From NCBI RefSeq assembly GCF_017115095.1, contig NZ_JABXKI010000236.1:1-55189 (forward strand): a stretch of DNA of 55,189 bases. The letters run 5' to 3'. This document shows, in pieces, positions 8,201 to 15,695 of the stretch (the stretch's first letter is position 1; each line of letters begins with the position of its first letter). The stretch is from Nostoc sp. NMS4 (GTDB taxonomy: Bacteria > Cyanobacteriota > Cyanobacteriia > Cyanobacteriales > Nostocaceae). Both the position numbers and the translations under genes were made by a program. The notes under the pieces were generated by a model. The model saw nothing but the letters and a program-made list of their open reading frames with translations, was not told where the DNA came from and did no database searches.

Positions 8201-9320
8201 TCTTGCTTAACTCCTCGAATAAATCCACATAAGTTTGTGCCATACTAGTCCAGCTGTGTTGTTCTGCCACAGAACGAGCAGCTTGACTCATTTGCTGCAT
8301 TAGCATATCTCCACTTACCAAAGACATCATCGCCACAGCCAAAGCATCGACATCATTTGAGTCGGTTAAAACGATGCCACATTCTGGTGTCACCAACTCT
8401 GCACCTCCGGTAGCTGTGGCAGTAATTACTGGTAGTCCTGAAGAAAGTGCTTCTAACAATACGAGGCTACAAGCTTCATATCGGGAAGGAAAAATAAATA
8501 AATCTACTGACCGCATAATTTCGGGGATATCACGGCGAAATCCCACAAAATGAACGCGATCGCTTAACCCCAAAAATGCTGCTAGTTGAGGGAAGGGACT
8601 ACCTTCGATATGACCTACCACCGCCAAATGTAAATTGGGAACTTTCACTAAGGCGTGTAGGACTGTATCTAAATTCTTTCTGGGTGTACGGATGTCTCCA
8701 GCGAACAGGGCTAGGGTGACATTTTCCGGTAAACCTAATTTTTGGCGATTGCTTTCACCAGGGGTAAACTCTTCTAGGTCTACGCCATTGACAATTACTT
8801 TAATCCGAGAACGCGGTACACCAATGTTGACTAATTCTTGGGCTACCTTTTCCGATACAGCCACCACAACCTGCGCTTTTTGGAAAGCTTGTTTTTCCCA
8901 ACGGGCATTAAAAGCCGTAAACAGCCATTGGTAAAAACCATATAAATCGCGGCGATCGCGGGAAATATGAACAGGCGATCGCAACCATGAACTGTGGACA
9001 AAATGTACAGCATTCACATCAGCCGCAGCCAGATTAATTGCTCCATTGACTTTAACTAAATCAATTTCAGAGCGATGTTTACGTAACCAATCTGCACTTT
9101 TTTGGGCAAATATGAAATTACGTACAAATTCTGTAGGATAGCCTTTGACTGGAATTTTAATCCAATTAACTTGGCTATTTTCTTCTAATTCTGGTGCGAC
9201 TTCACTAGCTAATAATGTCAGTTCATGACCACGACGAATTGCTTCATTAGCAACCTCATAGTTTACCCGTCCCTGACCATCACCTTTTTTGATTTTATGA
9301 GTAACAATACAAAGTTTCAT
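8118..9320 (-). CDS. Glycosyltransferase family 4
   Basis: A 400-residue GT-B enzyme. The C-terminal domain carries FAGDIRTPRKNLD (donor-site loop) and the GT4 signature YEACSLVLLEALSSGLPVITAT. It acts in the cytoplasm in assembly of the envelope polysaccharide repeat unit. ATG at 9320 is preceded by AAGGAAG, a good ribosome site. The final 27 or so residues (from about NAEHRSDT) run through the start of the next gene, an 83-base overlap. The tail is low in family similarity and probably arose by loss of an earlier stop. The gene is the third GT4 of the island in transcription order. Confidence 0.85.
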   Translation of the reverse strand: MKLCIVTHKIKKGDGQGRVNYEVANEAIRRGHELTLLASEVAPELEENSQVNWIKIPVKGYPTEFVRNFIFAQKSADWLRKHRSEIDLVKVNGAINLAAADVNAVHFVHSSWLRSPVHISRDRRDLYGFYQWLFTAFNARWEKQAFQKAQVVVAVSEKVAQELVNIGVPRSRIKVIVNGVDLEEFTPGESNRQKLGLPENVTLALFAGDIRTPRKNLDTVLHALVKVPNLHLAVVGHIEGSPFPQLAAFLGLSDRVHFVGFRRDIPEIMRSVDLFIFPSRYEACSLVLLEALSSGLPVITATATGGAELVTPECGIVLTDSNDVDALAVAMMSLVSGDMLMQQMSQAARSVAEQHSWTSMAQTYVDLFEELSKNAEHRSDTDLSPSTRPLTLPFGATGAN

Positions 9321-9348
9321 CCACTATCTTCCTTAAGGATAAAAAGCT

Positions 9349-9590
9349 TGAATCACCCCTCCCCAACCCTCCGGCTACCGTGTATACACAAGTCGAATTT
9401 ACCCCCCTTAATCCCCCCTTGGAAAGGGGGGAAACCGGAAAATCTAGTTCCCTCCCCTTTCCAAGGGGAGGGTTAGGGAGGGGTAAAACCCTGGTTAATC
9501 AGCTATTTCAGACTTGTGTATACACCGTAGCCTTTATAAGGGGGGATTAAGGGGGGTCTATTCAACTTATGCAAGAGGTTTCTTTAACAA
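9349..9590. mobile_element. Nested inverted-repeat elements
   Basis: An inner unit (9373-9532) with ends GGCTACCGTGTATACACA and GTGTATACACCGTAGCC lies within a second repeat. The outer flanks (TTGAATCACCCCTCCCC at 9345-9361; GGGGGGTCTATTCAACTTATG at 9551-9571) match the reverse of the element at 15534-15667. TTTATAA follows the inner unit (9533-9539) but is missing on its left. The inner unit is in the opposite orientation to the copies at 2345 and 54906, judged by its TGGTTAATCAGCTATTTCA segment. Confidence 0.7.
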
Positions 9591-9621
9591 ATAAATTCCC
9601 AAACTCAGATATATTGATATA

Positions 9622-10614
9622 TTATTTCGATATTCCTATTAACTTACTTGTCAAAATTTGTGGCGTAAAACTAAGACCAAGTGCTGCCAGATTTCGCACA
9701 TTAAATCTTTGTTTATTCAGCACTTGCCAAAAATGAGAACGTGCTGCTGCTATCTCTTCACTTCGTAGCAAACCAATTCCCAAAGTAGTATTAGCTTCTA
9801 ACCATTTTTGTTGAAAATGAGTTCTAAATTCTTGTAAAAGAGGGTCTTCCATAAAGACTTGATAACAAAACATTTCGCTTTTAGCTTTGCGAATTTTTGC
9901 TTGCACATCTCGACTACCACTGAGCATAGTCTCAGTTTGCTCATGGGCGCGATATCGCGTCAATCTTTCTGGACAATAGTAAGCGCCACAACCAGATATA
10001 CAGAACAGATAGGTTAAATATAAATCCCACATCCCGCCAACTTCTGACGGAATACTATACCAATCCACCAAATTATTACGAATTACGCAAGATGCAGCAG
10101 TAGGTATACTTTTATCTACTAACCCAATTTTATAAAAAGGTTGATGAATTCCTTTTGCTAGTTTATCTCGCTTATAACCGCGTGTATTTTCTTCAGTTCC
10201 AACCTCATTAATTTTGCCATTAGCATCTATAATATATTGGTCGCAAAAAGCGAGAATTAAATCAGAATTTGCTTCTAGTGGTGGTACAAGCTTTGCTAAA
10301 AAATCTTCATGCCAAATATCATCGTCATGGAGACTAGCAACATATTTACCTCGCGCTAAATTGAAGCCATACTGCTGATTAGCCAACATACCCACATTTT
10401 GCGGATGCTGCCAAAATTTGATGCGTGAATCACCAAAAGATGCGACAATTGCTTGGGGATTTTCGGAACTACAATTATCAGAAATAATAATTTCAATATT
10501 TTGATAAGTTTGTTTTATAGCACTAGCGATCGCTTGCTTGAGATAGTCTGGTCGATTATAGGTGGGGATAATAACGCTGACTAAAGGTTGTTGAGATTCT
10601 TGATGCAATGACAT
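9622..10614 (-). CDS. Glycosyltransferase family 2
   Basis: A 330-residue GT-A fold enzyme. VSVIIPTYNRPDYLKQAI (residues 12-29), DNCSS at about 47-51 and the metal-binding SLHDDDIWHEDF give the GT2 family firmly. The C-terminal 120 residues are helical and hold no second catalytic domain. The ATG at 10614 has AGGGAG upstream at good spacing. It lies 42 bases after the GT4 gene at 10657-11817 and is likely co-transcribed with it and with hepA. By order it corresponds to the alr2837-type gene that I recall as needed for the HEP layer; that match was not aligned. Confidence 0.85.
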   Translation of the reverse strand: MSLHQESQQPLVSVIIPTYNRPDYLKQAIASAIKQTYQNIEIIISDNCSSENPQAIVASFGDSRIKFWQHPQNVGMLANQQYGFNLARGKYVASLHDDDIWHEDFLAKLVPPLEANSDLILAFCDQYIIDANGKINEVGTEENTRGYKRDKLAKGIHQPFYKIGLVDKSIPTAASCVIRNNLVDWYSIPSEVGGMWDLYLTYLFCISGCGAYYCPERLTRYRAHEQTETMLSGSRDVQAKIRKAKSEMFCYQVFMEDPLLQEFRTHFQQKWLEANTTLGIGLLRSEEIAAARSHFWQVLNKQRFNVRNLAALGLSFTPQILTSKLIGISK

Positions 10615-10656
10615 ATTTTTCTCCCTTGATATTTTCTAACTAAAAGATGCGTTATC

Positions 10657-11817
10657 TTATTTCGTTTGAGAGATGCTATATAGCTTTTTAGCTTTAGAAG
10701 GAAATTCAGCTATTGTTCTTGCATAAATTGTTCGGAGATTATTTACATGAGCAGCCATTGTAAATTCCTTCATCAATAAAGCATGACCTTGTTCACCCAT
10801 ATATCGGCTTTTTTCACGATCTATATACAACTCATTAATGGCATCAGCTAGCTTTTGAATATTATTACCCGGAACAAGAATACCTGTTTCTCCATCTCGT
10901 AAATGTTCTGGAATCCCCCCGACTGCACTACCAATTACAGGTCGATAACGAGAGTATGCTTCCAGAGTTACAAGACCGGCAGGTTCAGGCCAAACACTGG
11001 GAAAGATGACTGCAAAACACTGTTGATAAAGTTTATCTAATTTATCCGAATCGCACCAACCATGCCAAGTGATTCGCTTATTCAATCCGAGTGTGCTTGC
11101 TAACTTTTCTAACCGTGGCCGTTCCCAACCTTCGCCGGCAATATCAAGTTGAATTTTCGGATTTGTATGTATTAAGGTTTTGAGTAACCATTCCAGACCT
11201 TTATCAGAAACAATCCGTCCAGCAAACAAAATTCTATGATTTTGATGGACTTCTAAACTTAGGGGTAAATTTGCTGTTTGTGGTATAGATATCCCACAGT
11301 GTAGCGTTACAGTTTGTTCGGGAGGTACACCGGTTTTAATTAACTCTTGTCGGACATATTCGCTATTAGCAAGAAAAGTAATTTTTAGCCTTTTTAAGAC
11401 ATCTAAAAACTGATGAGTGGTTTGAAGTTCTCTAAGAGTTCTTAAAGGTCTGCGGCTACCACATTTATCTACTAGTCTACCCCAGCTACATCCTAAGTAA
11501 GAGAAGTTGCGATCGCAGATTGTCCGTTGCCCTGCTAAATATTTTGTGCCGCTAGGACAGTAGAATGAGTGATTATGAACGCTGAAGATAGCAGGACATT
11601 CGCCTGTAAGCTGCAATAGCAAATCTGGGCTGTGGATATGCAGCAGTTTGAATTGACTTTGATCGATATTTTTAAGTGATTTTATCACGCGATCGCTAAC
11701 ATCAGGTGGTCGATGTTCAAATAGAGAAGCTAAATAAGTTTCAACACCTCCGCCCCCACCGACATCAAAATTTGAGCATTGATAAATTAGGTCTTTGTCA
11801 AAGATTTGTTCAGACAT
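10657..11817 (-). CDS. Glycosyltransferase family 4
   Basis: A 386-residue GT-B glycosyltransferase with an early glycine run (DVGGGGGVETYL, residues 18-29). Its donor domain shows ILFAGRIVSDKGLEWL and the signature WPEPAGLVTLEAYSRYRPVIGS. The middle contains a cysteine-rich segment (CPSGTKYLAGQRTICDRN and CSWGRLVDKCG) that often marks GT4 enzymes of this subgroup and may bind a metal. It lies directly downstream of hepA, separated by 252 bases that contain an inverted-repeat element. Its role is one sugar-addition step of the envelope polysaccharide; the donor is unknown. Confidence 0.85.
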   Translation of the reverse strand: MSEQIFDKDLIYQCSNFDVGGGGGVETYLASLFEHRPPDVSDRVIKSLKNIDQSQFKLLHIHSPDLLLQLTGECPAIFSVHNHSFYCPSGTKYLAGQRTICDRNFSYLGCSWGRLVDKCGSRRPLRTLRELQTTHQFLDVLKRLKITFLANSEYVRQELIKTGVPPEQTVTLHCGISIPQTANLPLSLEVHQNHRILFAGRIVSDKGLEWLLKTLIHTNPKIQLDIAGEGWERPRLEKLASTLGLNKRITWHGWCDSDKLDKLYQQCFAVIFPSVWPEPAGLVTLEAYSRYRPVIGSAVGGIPEHLRDGETGILVPGNNIQKLADAINELYIDREKSRYMGEQGHALLMKEFTMAAHVNNLRTIYARTIAEFPSKAKKLYSISQTK

Positions 11818-11893
11818 TTCTTCTATTATTAAGTATCCAGGACTAGTTTTAATAGCTTATTTGTAGAGATAATCAGCCTTAAACACTCTACTT

Positions 11894-11988
11894 CAATACG
11901 CTTGGGTTATTTTTTTACTAACCGCAGAGGCGCAGAGGACGCAGAGAAAAGAAAGAGAAGGAAAAAATTGCTTAACTGAACTGTATTG
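11894..11988. mobile_element. MITE-like element between hepA and GT4
   Basis: The ends CAATACGCTTGGGTTA and TTAACTGAACTGTATTG are imperfect inverted repeats. The interior has the AACCGCAGAGGCGCAGAGG motif. A cleaner member of the family lies at 24785-24900 and a third at 43835-43965. The remaining bases of the 11818-12069 gap show only a small hairpin around 12007-12028. Confidence 0.5.
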
Positions 11989-12069
11989 ATCCATAGTTAG
12001 GGGTTTACGGCTGTAGAGATGTACAGCCGATTAATATGTTGTAAGTATTTGGGTAATTGGATATTGTTT

Positions 12070-13932
12070 CTAATCTGGCTGCCTTATTTCATACTGCATT
12101 TGATGATATTTCCAAAGCTTGCCTTTTAGTTCCAATAGTTCTTGATACTTACCTTGTTCTACTATTCGTCCCTGTTCTAAAACTACAACTTTATCTGCTT
12201 TAGAAATAGTAGAAAGACGGTGAGCGATCGCAATTACTGTTTTACCAACAGATAGCTTTTCTAATGAATCTTGAATTAGGCGCTCAGATAGCGAATCTAA
12301 GGCACTAGTTGCTTCATCCAAAATCAAAATTTCTGGGTTCCGCAGTAAAGCGCGTGCAATAGCAATTCGCTGCCTTTGTCCTCCAGATAACCTAACACCC
12401 CGATCTCCTAATTGAGTATCAAAACCTTCGGGCATTTCTAAAATAAATTCTAGTGCATTCGCTAGTTTAGCAGCTTCTTGAATTTGCTCATTCGTCGCCT
12501 CTGGAGTCCCGTAAGAAATATTCTGCCAAACATTAGTATTGAAGATAAAAGTATCTTGACTGACGACAGCTATTTTGCGGCGTAGAGAGTTAATTTCAAA
12601 CTGCCGGATATCCATTTCATCAATGTAAAGATATCCATCCGTAGCATTATAAAATCGGGGAATTAAATCAGCAAGGGTTGTTTTCCCAGCACCAGAGGCT
12701 CCGACTAATGCTGTCATTTTTCCCTTTTCAATTGTCAGGGTAATATTATGCAACACTAGATTTTTATCATCATAACCAAAATCTACAGATACTAAATCTA
12801 TTGACCTGTTTAATCCCTTAAATTCAACTCTGCCATTTTTAAAGTAATATTTTTCATCACTTGTCAACAGGTTTTTAATATTATCTGCTGAACCATGTAA
12901 AGTGCTAAGATACGCTCTCGTGCCATTAATATCTTGAACAAATGGGATAAAGCGAAATAGTACAAAGAAAAAGGTTAGTAAAGAAGCAACTTGTAGCGTT
13001 CCATTAGTCACAAGACTAGTGAATGCCAAAATAATCATTCCGATCAATACCGTAGTCGCTACCCCTTCGGCAATTGGCTTTACAAGTGTCCAGGTAAACA
13101 CAACCTTTGTTGTACTACTTATTACCTTATCGCTAGCTTGATAATAACGCTGACGCTCAAATTCTTGAGTACCACAAGAATGAACAGTGCGAATGCCATT
13201 AATAAATTCTATAGCTGTTGATGTAAAATTAGCATTAGCAGCTGTCATCCCAAAACTTGATTCTCTGACTCTAGCATTCAGATTTGACAACCCTACACCT
13301 AAAAGTGTAAATAGTAATGCTGAGATTAACGTCAGTTGCCATGAGATCAAAAACATTGATATTAAGTAGACAAAGGTTGTCAGCCCTCTAGTTACTAAAA
13401 AAGCTCCGCCACTAAAACCTTGTCTGATCCTTTCAATCTCTGTAGTAATTGTGTTAATTAGTTCACCAGAACGAGTTTTACCAAAGTAACTTAACGATAA
13501 GGATTGTAACTGTTCAAAAATTTGCTTACGTAAGCGATCGGCAAGATGTAATTGAGATAATTCAGTATAGACTTGAGAAAAATAATTGAAGGTAGCACGT
13601 AACCAAGTACTTAATAAAATCAGCAAAGATACGCGATATAAACGATTAATCGCTGATGTTTTAGCTCCCAAAATCCAAAGATCAAACCATTCTATTCCTG
13701 TTTGGACAGGTTGAGCATTGGGGCTAGTTAAACTTTGCAAGAATGAAAGTAAGAAACCAATACTTACACCTTCAAAGGTTGCTGCCAAAATTGAGAATAT
13801 CAGAGCTAAAATTGCAATTTTGCGAAAGTGTTTAAATTCTCGCAATATCAAATAGTTATCCTGCCAAAAGCTGCTGGCTTTGAGCAGATTACTGAGTGGT
13901 TGAGGAAGCTGAAAATTCATGGATTTTATCAT
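12070..13932 (-). CDS. hepA: HepA: heterocyst envelope polysaccharide ABC exporter
   Basis: A 620-residue half-size ABC exporter of the MsbA type. Six transmembrane helices occupy roughly residues 37-330. The nucleotide-binding domain has Walker A GASGAGKT (411-418), Q-loop Q459, signature LSGGQ (515-519), Walker B ILILDE (535-540) and H-loop H571. In Anabaena, HepA is required to deposit the polysaccharide layer of the heterocyst envelope, presumably by flipping or exporting a lipid-linked or polymeric glycan across the inner membrane. Placement directly after hepC and among many glycosyltransferases fixes the identity. A second possible start is Met5 (13920); neither has a good ribosome site. 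Confidence 0.87.
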   Translation of the reverse strand: MIKSMNFQLPQPLSNLLKASSFWQDNYLILREFKHFRKIAILALIFSILAATFEGVSIGFLLSFLQSLTSPNAQPVQTGIEWFDLWILGAKTSAINRLYRVSLLILLSTWLRATFNYFSQVYTELSQLHLADRLRKQIFEQLQSLSLSYFGKTRSGELINTITTEIERIRQGFSGGAFLVTRGLTTFVYLISMFLISWQLTLISALLFTLLGVGLSNLNARVRESSFGMTAANANFTSTAIEFINGIRTVHSCGTQEFERQRYYQASDKVISSTTKVVFTWTLVKPIAEGVATTVLIGMIILAFTSLVTNGTLQVASLLTFFFVLFRFIPFVQDINGTRAYLSTLHGSADNIKNLLTSDEKYYFKNGRVEFKGLNRSIDLVSVDFGYDDKNLVLHNITLTIEKGKMTALVGASGAGKTTLADLIPRFYNATDGYLYIDEMDIRQFEINSLRRKIAVVSQDTFIFNTNVWQNISYGTPEATNEQIQEAAKLANALEFILEMPEGFDTQLGDRGVRLSGGQRQRIAIARALLRNPEILILDEATSALDSLSERLIQDSLEKLSVGKTVIAIAHRLSTISKADKVVVLEQGRIVEQGKYQELLELKGKLWKYHQMQYEIRQPD

Positions 13933-14047
13933 AATAGTTTGGCAAGGTAGATAGACCGCTATAGATGCTACATAAACAATTTTTGTTTAAGCTTCAGTAC
14001 GGTAGATGAAATCATCAATTACCGCACAGATAAATTACAGAGTTTGG

Positions 14048-14752
14048 CTATCCAGATGTAACAGGTGAAACTGTGCCTCTTTCCCATGAAGCTGAAATTT
14101 CTGGTAGTTTATTTAGCTGTACTGCATCTTCTAAAGTCCAACAACGAGATCCGGTTAAACTCATATCACCCCGTAGCACGTTAAATAATTGTGGCAGATT
14201 GTCGAGATTGTATTTACTCATCCAACGCCCTAGTGGTGTGATATTGTGCGTGCAAAAGCTCATTGCTTGAAAGAGTTTACCTCGTTCTCCAACACGCCAT
14301 TCACGACAAAAAAGTGACCCTGGCGAGTAAACTTGCATTAATACAATCAATCCCAACATGATTGGACTTACTAATAGCAGCAATAGGAAAGCAGCAATCC
14401 AATCAATTAGTCGCTGCAATTGTTTGAAGGGTTGGTTAGGTACTTTATTGCTAGCGGGTATGTTTAGAAATATTGGTTTTTGAGCTTCTTCACATGCATC
14501 AGCCCAAAATTTGAGCAAAGCTTCACCCAATTTTGGATCTATACTTACCAAATTTACTGGAGAATGTTGTAAGCATTCTACTAGCGATCGCTTACTATCT
14601 AATGAAGCTAGATATGGTTGTTTAACTCCTCCAAGTGGCTTCACCAACAGCTTACCCCGTCGCCACAGTAGTGTGCAGTACCCACGATTATCTTGCTGTG
14701 ACTGGGTTACATCATATAAATTCTCTAGAGTTGGAATTATTGAAGTTGTCAT
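14048..14752 (-). CDS. hepC: HepC: sugar-transferase-like heterocyst envelope protein
   Basis: A 234-residue protein ending in a bacterial sugar-transferase domain (the family of undecaprenyl-phosphate glycosyl-1-phosphate transferases). It has one membrane helix (about 114-141), then FCREWRVGERGKLFQAM and LGRWMSKYNLDNLPQLFNVL followed by RGDMSLTGSR. It would start the repeat unit by loading the first sugar phosphate on a lipid carrier. The usual arginine-threonine-methionine and acidic stretch after the RVG motif is replaced by AMSFCTHN, and the family's G-P-R-P is SLTGSRC. HepC may therefore be an atypical or regulatory member. In Anabaena it precedes hepA, as here (115-bp gap), and is required for the polysaccharide layer. 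Confidence 0.82.
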   Translation of the reverse strand: MTTSIIPTLENLYDVTQSQQDNRGYCTLLWRRGKLLVKPLGGVKQPYLASLDSKRSLVECLQHSPVNLVSIDPKLGEALLKFWADACEEAQKPIFLNIPASNKVPNQPFKQLQRLIDWIAAFLLLLLVSPIMLGLIVLMQVYSPGSLFCREWRVGERGKLFQAMSFCTHNITPLGRWMSKYNLDNLPQLFNVLRGDMSLTGSRCWTLEDAVQLNKLPEISASWERGTVSPVTSG

Positions 14753-15315
14753 AATGTCTTTGGGTTTATACAGGAGTGAATTACTGAGGCGTTATCAAAG
14801 GCTATTAATGCCAAAGACCCAAATCCGAATCTTGTTGTAAGTCCAAAAAGTTGGAGAGAATTGAGGGCAAAAATATGCTATAGTATTTGCCACTCAGCCA
14901 AGCATATATTTTGCAGAATTCTGCTGGTGTAGAGATGTAAAAACTGGACAGATACTAATTAGATAGGTAGCAATCACCGCTACTATTAACATTCATGGGC
15001 AAATCTTGATTTTCCGGAAACTACTGACAGTAGAGAAGTGTAGAGGGAAATTACCCATGAATCTATATTTACGTTTAATTACGCTGAGGTGTTCATTCTG
15101 TCGATAGAGTTAACAAACCCAGTCTGCTCTTGTCTTCTAACCTTTTTGGAACTACTTTAATCTCTAGAATATAAGACTATATAGAAATAGCGATCGCTCA
15201 AATAAATTCTTTATCTGCTCTTTAAACAGTCCGTAATTTCTCTGAAAAACTGTGAATATAGCATAAAAATACTGAATTTATCCCGATCGCAATAAAATTC
15301 AATTTTGGTTATTAC
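14753..15315. promoter_or_regulatory. Long upstream region of hepC
   Basis: About 560 bases without a credible gene lie between the hepC start and the block of repeats at 15316-15667. I found no NtcA palindrome (GTA-N8-TAC) by eye and only one GCGATCGC site (15190-15197). The position fits a developmental promoter for hepC-hepA, because the island upstream appears to be a separate transcription unit, but no promoter element can be pinned down. Confidence 0.3.
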
Positions 15316-15462
15316 CTCGTTCCCAGTCTCCGACTGGGAATGCCCCTCATTGAGGCTCCGCCTCCCTGACTCGCGGCAGAGCCGCTTTTGATTTGCATTT
15401 CCAGCCAGAGGCTAGAAACGAGAAAGATCCCCGACTTCTCTAGAAAGTCGGGGATCTTTCAT
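15316..15462. repeat. Cluster of dispersed hairpin repeats
   Basis: This holds a TCCCAGTCTCCGACTGGGA palindrome, GAGGCTCCGCCTC, GCGGCAGAGCCGC and, at 15424-15461, the stem AGATCCCCGACTTTCT-type hairpin also seen at 41-73. None has a T-run on the strand that would terminate hepC's upstream neighbour convincingly. Confidence 0.6.
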
Positions 15463-15533
15463 CTAGTGGTACTAGTACAGCGCAGCTTATAATAAGCCAA
15501 ACATTTTAAATGCCTAAAACCCTAACAGAACAG

Positions 15534-15667
15534 TAGACCTCTTGCATAAGTCGAATAGACCCCCTTAATCCCCCCTTATAAAGGGGGGAAACTTGAAATC
15601 TTGCGCCCTCCCCTTCACAAGGGGAGGGTTGGGGAGGGGTGATTCAAGGATTTTTGCAAGAGGTCTA
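15534..15667. mobile_element. MITE with AGACCTCTTGCA ends
   Basis: Perfect terminal inverted repeats AGACCTCTTGCA (15535-15546) and TGCAAGAGGTCT (15655-15666) enclose the C-run/G-run hairpins shared by the other repeats in this window. It carries no coding capacity. A disrupted relative forms the outer part of 9349-9590. Confidence 0.8.
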
Positions 15668-15668
15668 G

Positions 15669-15695
15669 TAATTACGAATTACGAATTACGAATTA
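15669..15695. repeat. Heptameric repeat at the wzc-like stop codon
   Basis: Nearly four copies of AATTACG. The last copy overlaps the TAA stop of the Wzc-like gene (15693-15695). It is the same heptamer as at 91-130. Confidence 0.8.

Noticed and set aside
14753..15315. NtcA-type binding site before hepC
   Set aside because: No GTA-N8-TAC match found by eye; only partial half sites such as GTAGCAATCACCGCTAC with wrong spacing.
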